A DNA stretch of 44,123 nt, taken from assembly GCA_020439995.1 (NCBI GenBank), contig JAGROY010000124.1, forward strand, positions 1 through 44,123. Reading direction: 5' to 3'. Shown one piece after another: positions 32,290-40,808 of this stretch. A program made the translations under genes and the position numbers. The notes below the pieces were generated by a model, which searched no databases, was not told where the DNA came from, and was given only the letters and a program-made list of their open reading frames with translations. The DNA is from Verrucomicrobiia bacterium. GTDB taxonomy: Bacteria > Verrucomicrobiota > Verrucomicrobiia > Verrucomicrobiales > DEV007. The number at the start of each line of letters is the position of its first letter. The stretch's first letter is position 1.

Positions 32290-33240
32290 TTAGCCTGCCC
32301 CCAGCAGCGCGAGTACTACTGATACGGTGACAACGCTAGCCAGTGTGGAGTAGAATACAGCGCTTGCTGCAAACTGGCTGTCTCCGTCGAATTCGTGGGC
32401 GAGGAGTGCCGTGTTGATTGCTGTGGGCGCGGCAGCTCCTGCGATCAAAATCCGGGCTGTTTCGGGTTCGAAGCCAAAAAGCATGGTCAAGGGCCAAGCA
32501 ATGAGAGGCGCGATTGCGAGTTTTAAAAGGAGGGCACACGAGACTGGCCCTCGCAGCTTTGAAGGGCGTGTTTTGGAGAGCTGAACTCCCAGCGTAAGCA
32601 AAGCGAAGCCGATGAGGGCATCGGCGGTGTACGACAACGGAGTCCAAAGCCAGGAGATACTGGCGATATCGAGTTCCATTGGCTTCAGGAGGAACGCCAG
32701 GGAAATCGCGTAAATCGAAGGCTGGCGCAAAATGAGTAGCCAGGGAGCCCTCGGTTGACGATTGGGCGCATCAGCACTCGGCTTGTCCTTACCCTGGCTC
32801 GCAGCAATCAACATTCCCAGTGAGAACGTCGAGATATTCATCGCCAGCAAGGCGAACACTTGAATCTCCGTAGCCTGCGGTCCGAATGCGAGTGCCGTCA
32901 GCGGAATGCCGTAGTTCCCGCAATTGTAGAACATTGCCAGCATCAGCGTTTTCCTCTGTGCCGCACTTTGCCGAAGTGAAACCAGAACGCTGAGCATGAG
33001 CAGGCAGGCCAGTACGGTAAGAGTGAACAGGAACACCGGAGCTGCAGTGGACATCACTACTTTCGACGAATAGACCCGGACAAAAATGAAGCACGGCACG
33101 AGGACGTAAATGTTCAGCTTCACCAATGTGCTGAGATCCAGCGTGAATTTACGATCCAGCAGCCAGCCCACTCCCATCAGGATGAACAGCGGAAGGCAAA
33201 TGGTTACGAAGATTTGTCCAATAGAGGCGAGAAAAGCCAT
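32290..33240 (-). CDS. AEC family transporter (auxin efflux carrier type)
   Basis: ATG 33240 (MAFLASIGQIFVTICLPLFI) gives 316 residues, typical for the family; the frame extends upstream only from a TTG. About ten TM helices are visible in two halves, with the characteristic NCGNYGIPLTALAFG motif in the first half and AAPTAINTALLAHEFDGDSQ in the second. These proteins export organic anions such as malate or other carboxylates and amino-acid derivatives; the substrate cannot be read from sequence. The gene is alone on its strand, convergent with acpP (terminator between) and divergent from the gene at 33356. Confidence 0.85.
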   Translation of the reverse strand: MAFLASIGQIFVTICLPLFILMGVGWLLDRKFTLDLSTLVKLNIYVLVPCFIFVRVYSSKVVMSTAAPVFLFTLTVLACLLMLSVLVSLRQSAAQRKTLMLAMFYNCGNYGIPLTALAFGPQATEIQVFALLAMNISTFSLGMLIAASQGKDKPSADAPNRQPRAPWLLILRQPSIYAISLAFLLKPMELDIASISWLWTPLSYTADALIGFALLTLGVQLSKTRPSKLRGPVSCALLLKLAIAPLIAWPLTMLFGFEPETARILIAGAAAPTAINTALLAHEFDGDSQFAASAVFYSTLASVVTVSVVLALLGAG

Positions 33241-33355
33241 GTGATACCCGGAGATCGGGGGAAATGAGCTCCATTGCAAGCCCACTCCCTCGATTTCCCA
33301 ATATTCGCTGGCGATCAGATGGAATGAGCCTAGTTTCAGCAATAGCAAATTCAGG

Positions 33356-33880
33356 ATGTACTCCGACGACGATATTCAATACGCAATGCAGATGACTGGT
33401 GTGGTGCATGAGCCCGCGCGGAGAATCGATACGTTTGGAACGACGAATTTTGAATTCATTCTGCTGAGCGAATTGATGGACAACGTGAATCAGGTGAAGG
33501 TGCGGTCCGGGCGCATTTGCGCAGAGCGTCCGATGATTGTGAAGCCGGAATCCTACGCTGAGATGATGTTCGAGGGGTTTGGTGAGCAGGCACAAGCCTT
33601 TGACGAGTGGCTTCGGAGGAACGCAATCGACTTGTCGTTCCTCAAATATGGATTCAGCTTTCGGAAAAGCGACGTCACAGAAAGTGTCGTGCACGATCCC
33701 CTTGCGGTCGTTCAGGATCGGGTGGTGAAAGCGGAGATCGACTCGGGAAACCCGAGCAGCGCTGTGATTGTCGGCGTTGAAGACACCTGGGAGATTTGCC
33801 TGCTTCGTTTTACTCTGGAGATGATCCAGAAGTCGCAGGGAATTAACATTTTCGATTTTAAGCGGCGCGGGTTACTTTGA
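33356..33880 (+). CDS. Conserved-looking small protein, function unknown
   Basis: This 174-residue soluble protein starts at ATG 33356, closely preceded by CAGG. It has no signal peptide or TM segment. Segments such as RRIDTFGTTNFEFILLSELM, GRICAERPMIVKPESYAEMM and WEICLLRFTLEMIQKSQGIN look well ordered and catalogue-like for a housekeeping protein. It is the first gene of a run with the LysM protein (23 bp gap) and accA (8 bp gap). No family is recognised. Context suggests a link with envelope or fatty-acid synthesis, but this is inference. Confidence 0.65.
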   Translation: MYSDDDIQYAMQMTGVVHEPARRIDTFGTTNFEFILLSELMDNVNQVKVRSGRICAERPMIVKPESYAEMMFEGFGEQAQAFDEWLRRNAIDLSFLKYGFSFRKSDVTESVVHDPLAVVQDRVVKAEIDSGNPSSAVIVGVEDTWEICLLRFTLEMIQKSQGINIFDFKRRGLL

Positions 33881-33903
33881 ATGCCGATTCGATGTAGTCA
33901 TCC

Positions 33904-34776
33904 ATGGTTGCCCAGCTAAAGATTCTTCTGGCAGTCGCCGCCCTCATGATACTCACGGCCACTATTTTTGGCGGTGTCTACATGTATAAGAAAATATTCC
34001 GCCCTGCGTACGATCAAGAAAGGGAGGCTCAGGAACTGCTTGATACAAATGCGCCGGTACCGGACTTGGGGCAGCCAGTCCACCAGAAGGCGCTCGCCTT
34101 GATCGAGGCAGGAGACATTGATGGCGCGTGCGGTGATCTTGAGCAGATTATTGAAGTTTACCCAGGCTCGAAGTTCGTCGAAGAATCCCGCCGGGTACTT
34201 GGTGAAATCAATCTCGACAGACTGTTTTCAAAGTCCCCGATGCCCGGAAAATTGGAATACACCGTGAAGAATGGTGATTCCCTCGCCGCAATCGCCCGGA
34301 ATAATTCTACTACCATTGCCTATATCCGCCATGTAAACGGGTTGTTTTCAAATGTGATCCATCCAGGCGACCGCTTAGTCCTGTATCCGTTCGACTTTGA
34401 GATCACCGTCGACCTCAAATTTCAACGATTGATCCTCTGGGAAAAAGGGAAATTCCTGAAAGATTACACGATATCGGAGTTCAAGCGTCCGCCACAGGGG
34501 AGCTTTCCGGGGAAGACGAAAATTGCAGACAAAATCGCGTGGATAGACGGAAAATCCATACGGCTTACCGACCCGGACGCGGGACAGGCTGAAACTTGGC
34601 TGCAAACTCCAGCCCGGGCTACGCAACCAGGGGTTGTCATTTGTTCAAAGCCCGACGGCGACCGAGCCGAAGAGAGAAGTGAACTGATCGCTTTCGGTCT
34701 TTTTTTGGGCAGGGGAGACATTGATGAATTGGCGGTGTTGACTAGGGTGGGGACTCCAGTCACCATTATCCATTGA
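33904..34776 (+). CDS. Membrane-anchored LysM protein with degenerate L,D-transpeptidase domain
   Basis: This 290-residue protein has an N-terminal TM anchor (about 6-28), a short TPR-like helical part (57-105; ALIEAGDIDGACGDLEQIIE), a LysM domain (118-162; YTVKNGDSLAAIARNNSTTI ... IHPGDRLVLYP) and a C-terminal YkuD-like region (164-290). The YkuD frame is recognisable at both ends, with VDLKFQRLILWEKGKFLKDY at the start and GDIDELAVLTRVGTPVTI at the end. The catalytic HGT and SHGCIR motifs are replaced by CSKPDGD and AFGLFLG, so the transpeptidase should be inactive. It probably binds peptidoglycan through LysM and acts as scaffold or regulator. It precedes accA by 8 bp. Confidence 0.75.
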   Translation: MVAQLKILLAVAALMILTATIFGGVYMYKKIFRPAYDQEREAQELLDTNAPVPDLGQPVHQKALALIEAGDIDGACGDLEQIIEVYPGSKFVEESRRVLGEINLDRLFSKSPMPGKLEYTVKNGDSLAAIARNNSTTIAYIRHVNGLFSNVIHPGDRLVLYPFDFEITVDLKFQRLILWEKGKFLKDYTISEFKRPPQGSFPGKTKIADKIAWIDGKSIRLTDPDAGQAETWLQTPARATQPGVVICSKPDGDRAEERSELIAFGLFLGRGDIDELAVLTRVGTPVTIIH

Positions 34777-34784
34777 GAACCGCC

Positions 34785-35639
34785 ATGCCTGTTACTCCAG
34801 AATCCGAATCCACTGCCGCAACTCTTCCAGCCGAACCATCGGCGTGGGAGCGGGTGCAACTGGCCCGCAACACTGCGCGACCGTACATGTTGGACTATAT
34901 CGACAAGGCGTTTACAAACTTTGTCGAGCTTCATGGTGACCGGCACATCGGGGATGACCGGTCAATGCCCGGCGGGTTTGCGCAGATCGGAGATTTTAAG
35001 TGTGTCGTGATCGGGCATCAGAAGGGGCGCGACACGAAGGAAAATCTTTTAAGGAATTTTGGCAGCGCTCACCCGGAGGGGTACCGGAAGGCGCTTCGGT
35101 TGATGCGCATGGGGGAAAGGTTCAATCGCCCGATAGTGGCACTGATCGACACGCCCGGAGCATTTCCAGGGATCGGATCTGAGCAGCGGAACATTGCCGA
35201 GGCTATCGCTTTCAACCTTCGGGAAATGATGTTGATTAAGGTTCCGATCATCGCGGTCGTGATCGGTGAGGGCGGCTCTGGCGGTGCTCTCGGGATTGGC
35301 GTAGCGAACTCGGTAATGATGATGGAAAATGCCTACTACTCGGTAATTAGCCCGGAAGGGTGTGCCGCGATTCTTTGGAAGCACCGAAAACATGCTCCCG
35401 AGGCTGCGGAAGCAATGCGTTTGACTGCGAAAGATCTGAGGAATCTTGGTATCGTCGACCATGTGATTCCTGAGCCTGAAGGTGGGGCCCATACGGACGT
35501 GATCGCCTCAGCTTCCAATCTCAAAGATGCCGTCCTTTCAGACTTGAAGAAATTCAGCAAAATGTCCACGGACGAACTGCTCGATCAGCGCTATGGGAAG
35601 TTTCGCTCGACTGGTGAATTTCTTGAGTCCCAAGTGTAG
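34785..35639 (+). CDS. accA: Acetyl-CoA carboxylase carboxyltransferase subunit alpha
   Basis: ATG 34785 (MPVTPESESTAATLPAEPSA) gives 284 residues. The carboxyltransferase core is complete: ARPYMLDYIDKAFTNFVELH, VIGHQKGRDTKENLLRNFG, IDTPGAFPGIGSEQRNIAEA, VIGEGGSGGALGIGVANSV and YSVISPEGCAAILWKHRKHA. With AccD, biotin carboxylase and BCCP it makes malonyl-CoA, the first committed step of fatty acid synthesis. Compared with E. coli AccA (about 319 residues) the N-terminal helical extension of some 45 residues is replaced by a short unrelated leader. accD is not in the window. It is the last gene of the 33356-35639 run. Confidence 0.96.
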   Translation: MPVTPESESTAATLPAEPSAWERVQLARNTARPYMLDYIDKAFTNFVELHGDRHIGDDRSMPGGFAQIGDFKCVVIGHQKGRDTKENLLRNFGSAHPEGYRKALRLMRMGERFNRPIVALIDTPGAFPGIGSEQRNIAEAIAFNLREMMLIKVPIIAVVIGEGGSGGALGIGVANSVMMMENAYYSVISPEGCAAILWKHRKHAPEAAEAMRLTAKDLRNLGIVDHVIPEPEGGAHTDVIASASNLKDAVLSDLKKFSKMSTDELLDQRYGKFRSTGEFLESQV

Positions 35640-35854
35640 TCTCCGGGACGGAGCACCGGATGGCGCGCAAGGGTAAGTCGACGCAGGCGATGGCGCAGCA
35701 CGAGAAGCGCTACACGACTCGAACTACTGGTCCGACCTGCTGCTACCGGTTTTCCGAATTTGCTTCCAACTACCCATCGGAGGAAACATTGTTCTTGGCG
35801 GTCAGGTGGAATCTGTCATTTTCCTCCTGAAATTTTCCGACCGCTTCGACTCAT
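35640..35854. other. Intergenic region between accA and the ThuA-SGNH gene
   Basis: No convincing gene is present. A 56-codon frame (35660-35830, beginning MARKGKSTQAMAQHEKRY) lacks any recognisable motif. CTCCG/CGGAG (35641-35653) is a short hairpin without a T-run. GGAGGAAA (35779-35786) and TTTCCTCC (35820-35827) form an 8-bp inverted repeat in the likely 5' leader of the next gene. Confidence 0.3.
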
Positions 35855-37975
35855 ATGCAAATACTCAGACTCTGCTCCCACCACCCGCTTACCATTCTAT
35901 CCGCGGCAATTTTTGCCGTTTCGGCACCCGGATCGCTCTTTGCTTCAGTCGACGAAATCACCAAGACGGTGTCGAGCGATGACAAGGACAAGATAATGGC
36001 TGCCGCTCCTGCTGAGGCACCGGCCAAGCCCGCCGCCTCGAGGAAAATCCTCGTGTTCTCGCTGACCAAAGGATTCCGGCACAGCTCCATACCACACGGG
36101 GTAGTCGCGATGGATGTGTTGGGCAAAAAGACGGGAGCGTTCACCATTGAGCATAGCGAAGATCCTGCGGTATTTACGGCAGACAATTTGAAACGCTTCG
36201 ACGCGGTCATGATGTTGAACACGACCGGGGAACTATTCACCGATGCGGAGTCGCAAAAGTCGCTCTCGGAGTTCGTGAAGAGTGGCAAGGGACTCATCGG
36301 TATTCACTCGGCCAGCGATACGTTCTACAGCTGGGAGGAATATGGAAAAATGATGGGAGGGTACTTTGATGGCCATCCGTGGCACGAGACAGTGAAGCTG
36401 AAAGTCGAAGATCCTCATCATGCTACGTGCGAGTGTTTCCACGGTGACAGTATCAATATCATCGATGAGATCTATCAGTACAAAGAAGAGCCTTACTCCC
36501 GTGAGCGATTGCGGGTGCTGTTGAGCCTCGATCCATCTGGCACTGACATGAAGAAGGGCGGGATGAAACGCGCAGATGGCGACTACGCCGTCGGATGGGT
36601 GCAGAGCTATGGTGCTGGACGGGTCTTCTATTGCAACCTCGGTCACCGAGAAGAGACGTACTGGAATCCGACAGTGCTTCAGCACTACCTCGCAGGAATT
36701 CAATTTGCTGTAGGTGATCTCGCTGCGGATACCACACCGAGCGCAGCGCTCGCGAGGAACAGTGCCGTGCCCAGTGAACTGGTTTTGAAGCGAGGTGACC
36801 GCCTCGCGATTGTGGGGGATTCGATTACGGAGCAGAAGATGTATAGCAAGTACATTGAGGCATATCTTCTTGCCTGCATGCCGGAGCTCGAAGTGCAGTC
36901 TTGTCAGTTCGGCTGGGGCGGTGAGCGTGCACCCGGATTCGCCAGCAGGATGGAGAACGATCTTGTTCCGTGGGGTGCTGATGTGGTGACCACATGTTTC
37001 GGCATGAATGACGGAAGCTACAGGGCATACGAGGACAGCATCGGGGCTACCTACGAGGATGGGATGCGGGCGATTGTGAACCGGATGACAAAGGCAGGTG
37101 CTACTGTCGTTGTTGGATCCCCGGGAATTGTCGACAGCCAGACTTTCGCGTCAGATCGCCCGACGTTTGATCAGGTCTACAATGAAAACCTGTCACGCCT
37201 TCGCGACATTGCCGCCAAGCTCGCAGCAGACAACAAATTGCCATTTGCTAATGTTTTCGACGACATGATGGCAGCGATGACTGCATCTAAAGCAAAGTAT
37301 GGCAACGACTATCACGTCGGCGGCGGCGATGGCGTGCACCCATCCGAAAACGGTCATCTGGTGATGGCTCACGCGTTCCTTCGCGGACTCGGATTAAAAG
37401 GCGATCTCGGGAAGATTGCTGTCGACTGGACGGCCGGGAAATCGGAAGGCACAGGTGGCCACACCGTTCTGTCGTTCGCGGACGGCAAAGTGAGCGCGAT
37501 CAGCACCAAGTATCCCTTCTGTTTCCCTGGTGGAAGTGATGGCCCAAGGAGCACCCGCAGTATCCTCCCATACGTTCCCTTCAATCAGGATCTCAACCGC
37601 TTGCTTCTTGTGGTGAACCATTTGCCAAAGTCTCAAGCTGAGGTGACCTGGGGAGGCGTTACGAAAACTTTTAGCAAGGAGCAACTCGAAGCAGGAGTCA
37701 ATCTTGCTGCGGAATATCTCGACAATCCGTTCAGCGAGCCGTTCCAAAAGGTTCTCGCGGCAGTCGCTGAAAAGCAGCAGTTCGAAACTCCGATGATCAA
37801 GGAAATGATCACGCGCTTCCGTTCGTACGAAAGCCTGTTACCCGAGGACGAAGACATACGTGCCGCGACTGGCATCATTCGCAGGAGATTGTTTGCGAAA
37901 GATGACGCCCTCCATGAGGCTGCAAAATCGACAGTGACGCCAGTGCAACACGAGATCGTTATCGTGCCGAAGTAG
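35855..37975 (+). CDS. Secreted ThuA / SGNH-hydrolase fusion
   Basis: This 706-residue protein has a signal peptide (1-30, ending SLFA), an Ala/Pro-rich linker, a ThuA-like trehalose-utilisation domain (about 63-285; KILVFSLTKGFRHSSIP, KGLIGIHSASDTFYSWEEYG, GRVFYCNLGHREETYWNP) and an SGNH/GDSL hydrolase domain (about 312-515). The SGNH triad is intact: GDSITEQ (Ser323), GWGGE, FGMNDG (Asn385) and DGVHPSENGH (Asp492, His495). A C-terminal helical part (about 520-706) follows. ThuA-SGNH proteins are typical of Verrucomicrobia and Planctomycetes and are tied to saccharide degradation; the SGNH part is likely a carbohydrate esterase. Convergent with the head-GIN gene (6 bp apart). Confidence 0.87.
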   Translation: MQILRLCSHHPLTILSAAIFAVSAPGSLFASVDEITKTVSSDDKDKIMAAAPAEAPAKPAASRKILVFSLTKGFRHSSIPHGVVAMDVLGKKTGAFTIEHSEDPAVFTADNLKRFDAVMMLNTTGELFTDAESQKSLSEFVKSGKGLIGIHSASDTFYSWEEYGKMMGGYFDGHPWHETVKLKVEDPHHATCECFHGDSINIIDEIYQYKEEPYSRERLRVLLSLDPSGTDMKKGGMKRADGDYAVGWVQSYGAGRVFYCNLGHREETYWNPTVLQHYLAGIQFAVGDLAADTTPSAALARNSAVPSELVLKRGDRLAIVGDSITEQKMYSKYIEAYLLACMPELEVQSCQFGWGGERAPGFASRMENDLVPWGADVVTTCFGMNDGSYRAYEDSIGATYEDGMRAIVNRMTKAGATVVVGSPGIVDSQTFASDRPTFDQVYNENLSRLRDIAAKLAADNKLPFANVFDDMMAAMTASKAKYGNDYHVGGGDGVHPSENGHLVMAHAFLRGLGLKGDLGKIAVDWTAGKSEGTGGHTVLSFADGKVSAISTKYPFCFPGGSDGPRSTRSILPYVPFNQDLNRLLLVVNHLPKSQAEVTWGGVTKTFSKEQLEAGVNLAAEYLDNPFSEPFQKVLAAVAEKQQFETPMIKEMITRFRSYESLLPEDEDIRAATGIIRRRLFAKDDALHEAAKSTVTPVQHEIVIVPK

Positions 37976-37981
37976 CTGCAC

Positions 37982-38566
37982 TCAACAGAATTCCAGCTGA
38001 CCAGATCCTGCATTCTGAGATTTTACCGTACCCGGTGGTGACCCGTGGCATGTGATGCTGCCGCTGCTGCTGATCGAAGCGGCCAGCGTTGAGGTGACAT
38101 TGATCTCAGCATTGCCCGAGCCGTTGGTAGCGACCTGACCGGTCTGTGCAGTCAGGTGCTTTAAGAGAAGATTGCCACTGCCATTACTGATGGCGTGCAG
38201 CGTTTTCACAGTGCCTTTCCCGGTTATGTTTCCTGAGCCGTTGATCACCAGCGAGAGTTCGTTGTCGGTCACTGAATCAAGTCGAACATTGCCAGAGCCG
38301 TGGACGTTTACACCAGACAGAGTTGGAATCTCAATCTCGATGCCAATGGCCGTGACTGGTTTAAACTGAACATTTGAAACAATGCGCAACGTGCCATTCA
38401 TCACAGTGGTCGCTATAAGCGGCAGCACATTCTCATCCGCCGTAATTCGAACCGCCTGCCGGTCGCCCCGGCGTATGTTTACTTCCGCTGGAAGATGAAG
38501 ATCGATACACTGGAAGTGCTCAATCTCGCGCTCGTCAGTCAATGCAGTGCCTGAGCCCTCGATCAT
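37982..38566 (-). CDS. Head-GIN (DUF2807) beta-solenoid protein without signal peptide
   Basis: This 194-residue protein has the repeated Gly-Ser-Gly pattern of the DUF2807/head-GIN family: VHGSGNVRLDSV, INGSGNITGKGT, SNGSGNLLLKHL, TNGSGNAEINVT and ISSSGSITCHGS, which build a right-handed beta-helix. Family proteins normally have a signal peptide or lipobox before the GSG start. Here the frame begins MIEGSGTALTDEREIEHF, with an in-frame TAA only two codons upstream, so the protein must be cytoplasmic or exported another way. A TTGATA-N17-TACGCT promoter-like sequence lies directly upstream. The gene follows the decarboxylase gene (32-bp gap). Role is unknown. Confidence 0.75.
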   Translation of the reverse strand: MIEGSGTALTDEREIEHFQCIDLHLPAEVNIRRGDRQAVRITADENVLPLIATTVMNGTLRIVSNVQFKPVTAIGIEIEIPTLSGVNVHGSGNVRLDSVTDNELSLVINGSGNITGKGTVKTLHAISNGSGNLLLKHLTAQTGQVATNGSGNAEINVTSTLAASISSSGSITCHGSPPGTVKSQNAGSGQLEFC

Positions 38567-38573
38567 AGGTTAA

Positions 38574-38602
38574 AGCGTAGACGGCGTTCCTACGAATATC
38601 AA
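38574..38602 (-). promoter_or_regulatory. Candidate promoter of the head-GIN gene
   Basis: On the minus strand TTGATA (38597-38602, overlapping the decarboxylase stop codon), a 17-nt spacer and TACGCT (38574-38579) lie seven bases before the head-GIN ATG. No Shine-Dalgarno sequence is visible; the message may be leaderless. Confidence 0.45.
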
Positions 38603-40083
38603 ATATTGATCTCTTCCCGGATTCTCAACAATGTTTCAAGTAGACTGCGGAAGTGCTCGCCAGACGTGAACGGATTCATGATGGCGCTGCGAAGCCACGT
38701 GCGGTCTGCGATTTTAGTTTCGACGATGTAGAAGTTGCCTTCGCTTATGAGCTGGGTGCGCACCGCAGTATTGAGGGCGTCGCTCTCAGCATCAGTGAGT
38801 TCCGGTGGTGCGATGCGGTAGCAGATGATGTTGGCCGTCGGAGGGGTGAGCAGTTCGAATCCTGGCGTGGTCTGAATGATTTTGGCGAACTCCTGGGCGG
38901 CGGCAAAGACGGATTCAACGTAGTTCGCGATTGCCTTGTCACCATGATTCGCCAGCAGGGCAAAGACCCGGAGTGCGGCCATGGGGCGGGTACATTCCAT
39001 CGTGCGATGAGCGGCGTCGAACCAGGGGAGGGCATCTCCTCCCACAGAGATCGGATCTTTTGTGCGCCACAGGTATTTCGCTTCTTGGGCAAACGCGCCG
39101 AATGATGTGGCCTCTCGCTTGAAAAGAACCGCAGTGGTGAGCGATGGCGACATCATGAGTTTGTGGAAATCAATGACGATCGAATCGGCGTATTCAATTC
39201 CTTTCAACAGATGCCGATACTTCGGGGAAAAGACAACGGCACCTCCATGGGCTGCATCAGCATGGAACCAGAGGCCATTCACACGGCAAAATTCAGCTAT
39301 TTCGTCCAGCGGATCGAACGCTCCCGTGGCGGTGGTGCCGGCATTGCCAACTGCGGCGATCACTTGGATTCCTTCAGCACGGGTGCTATCCAGTGCTTCC
39401 TGCATAGCGCCAGTCTGCATGCGCGACTGGGCGTCGGTTCGCACCTTTATGACGCCCCGCTCACCCCATCCCATCACCCGGGCTGCACGGTCGATGCAAT
39501 AGTGAGCCTGTTCAGATACTAAAACGCCAAAGGGGCGCGTGTTATCGTTCCCATGCTTCCACGCATCGAATGGAGCTGCCGCTTGTCTTGCCGCTAGGAG
39601 AGCAGTGAGATTTCCCAAAGTTCCGCCGGATGTGAGATACCCGCCTGCATTCTCACCCATATTGAGGCGGCGAGCCAGATCCATCACGACCGCCCGCTCT
39701 ACCGCAGTCGCCGGATCTCCCACTTCGAACACGCCATTGCCCGTATCGAGCAAAGAGCCTAACAGATCTGCCAATGCTGCAATGGGCGCTGTGACGCCAA
39801 CCTGGTGACCCATGGTATGTGGGTGATGGGTTTTGATCGATTGGCCAATCCACTGCGAAAATAGTTCCGATGCTGCTGTTGGTGCAGCGTTTCCGGCGAG
39901 CGCAGCCTGAAGGTGGTCGCGCCAGTGGGCTGCGGACTGGTTTGGCTGTTGTGATGTGCGTGCGTTTCCCTCTCCAGCAAGCGAGTGCTGGAGACTGTCG
40001 GCGAGCAAATCGATCAATTTGTGCCCCTCAGCGCGGAATGACTGGGGATCAAAAAGAGCTTTCAGGCTGGCAGAATCAGGCAT
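38599..40083 (-). CDS. Group II pyridoxal-phosphate-dependent decarboxylase
   Basis: This 494-residue cytoplasmic enzyme belongs to the glutamate/aromatic-amino-acid/diaminobutyrate decarboxylase family. Motifs: TMGHQVGVTAPIAALADLLG near the substrate pocket, GGYLTSGGTLGNLTALLAAR, SEQAHYC (His194 stacks on PLP), HADAAHGGAV (Asp276 binds the pyridine N) and SIVIDFHKLMMSPSL (Lys308 forms the Schiff base). The overall match is closest to diaminobutyrate or aspartate 1-decarboxylase-like members; substrate cannot be fixed. It could make beta-alanine for pantothenate/CoA or a polyamine. It starts at ATG 40083 and is separated from the His-rich protein gene by that gene's terminator. Confidence 0.88.
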   Translation of the reverse strand: MPDSASLKALFDPQSFRAEGHKLIDLLADSLQHSLAGEGNARTSQQPNQSAAHWRDHLQAALAGNAAPTAASELFSQWIGQSIKTHHPHTMGHQVGVTAPIAALADLLGSLLDTGNGVFEVGDPATAVERAVVMDLARRLNMGENAGGYLTSGGTLGNLTALLAARQAAAPFDAWKHGNDNTRPFGVLVSEQAHYCIDRAARVMGWGERGVIKVRTDAQSRMQTGAMQEALDSTRAEGIQVIAAVGNAGTTATGAFDPLDEIAEFCRVNGLWFHADAAHGGAVVFSPKYRHLLKGIEYADSIVIDFHKLMMSPSLTTAVLFKREATSFGAFAQEAKYLWRTKDPISVGGDALPWFDAAHRTMECTRPMAALRVFALLANHGDKAIANYVESVFAAAQEFAKIIQTTPGFELLTPPTANIICYRIAPPELTDAESDALNTAVRTQLISEGNFYIVETKIADRTWLRSAIMNPFTSGEHFRSLLETLLRIREEINI

Positions 40084-40143
40084 CGGCTAGGATTCTCGAA
40101 TGCCTTCCTGTCGGCAAGGGGCAATTGCGAAATCCGGAAGCAG

Positions 40144-40174
40144 AAAACCCCATGGCACCACTGGCACCATGGGG
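40144..40174 (-). terminator. Rho-independent terminator after the His-rich protein gene
   Basis: CCCCATGG and CCATGGGG (40148-40155 and 40167-40174) form an 8-bp GC-rich stem around an 11-nt loop, followed on the minus strand by TTTT (40144-40147). It lies 26 bp past the stop codon at 40200. Confidence 0.7.
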
Positions 40175-40199
40175 CTTTGATATCGCACGATATTTCGGC

Positions 40200-40703
40200 T
40201 TACTTCTTGTCTGCTTTCTCTTTTTCGTGATCATGGCCATCATCACCGTGAGCACAGATACAGGCATACTCGAGGTGATCGCAACTGGGGCACTCGCTGA
40301 GATCAACGTTGAATTTCTCGGTCACTTTCTTGCTCTTCTTGTCCAGCTTGATTTGAAGAACCACGGGGATCGCTTTTCCATCGGGAAGTGCTTTGTCGGA
40401 CACGTAGGCGTTCCCGGATTTGGCGAAACTCAGCTGTGTTGGAGCAAGGCGCTTGCCGCCCGTGAGCTTGAGAGTGTCTGCGGAGAATTCCTTCGCTTTG
40501 TTGTTCTCATCCAGAAAGGTGAGCTGGACTTTGCGGTCTTTGGTGACGAAGAATTCCACATGGGGTTCGATCGAGGTAATCACGCGTCCGCCATTCGGAC
40601 CCGCTACTTTCTTTTCGTGATCATGCCCATCTTCTGCAAACGTGGACAGGGTCGACACCGCCGCAATGGCAACTGTGCTAAGGAATGTCGTTATGCTTCT
40701 CAT
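40200..40703 (-). CDS. Periplasmic His/Cys-rich metal-binding protein
   Basis: This 167-residue protein has a signal peptide (1-23, ending STFA). The mature chain starts EDGHDHEKK and continues with GPNGGRVITSIEPHVEFFVT, a beta-rich central domain (VQLTFLDENNKAKEFSADTL) and a C-terminal metal-binding tail, ECPSCDHLEYACICAHGDDG followed by HDHEKEKADKK. Four Cys and about ten His suggest binding of a soft or borderline metal (Cu, Zn, Ni or Co). It lies 105 bp downstream of the RND pump gene on the same strand and is probably an accessory periplasmic chaperone or buffer of that efflux system. The leader just upstream of the ATG is an A-rich, CCAAA-repeat sequence. Confidence 0.75.
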   Translation of the reverse strand: MRSITTFLSTVAIAAVSTLSTFAEDGHDHEKKVAGPNGGRVITSIEPHVEFFVTKDRKVQLTFLDENNKAKEFSADTLKLTGGKRLAPTQLSFAKSGNAYVSDKALPDGKAIPVVLQIKLDKKSKKVTEKFNVDLSECPSCDHLEYACICAHGDDGHDHEKEKADKK

Positions 40704-40808
40704 TTTTTTTCTAATGGTTTGGTTTTGGTTTGTTCGTGGTTTTGTCGGGTGAGCCCGGGAATTTGTTCAATCGTTCGTCGGATTTTATTGCAAGTTCGAC
40801 ACATGTGA

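Noticed and set aside
35779..35827. Inverted repeat GGAGGAAA ... TTTCCTCC as a riboswitch candidate
   Set aside because: The loop is 33 nt with no conserved internal structure that I can recognise; too weak to call.
35660..35830. 56-codon frame beginning MARKGKSTQAMAQHEKRY
   Set aside because: It resembles no ribosomal or regulatory protein I know; only the first 20 residues look ordered. Left as unannotated intergenic sequence.
40717..40732. TTTGG/TTTTGG repeats upstream of the His-rich protein gene
   Set aside because: Short low-complexity tract with no array structure; not a CRISPR or defined repeat family.
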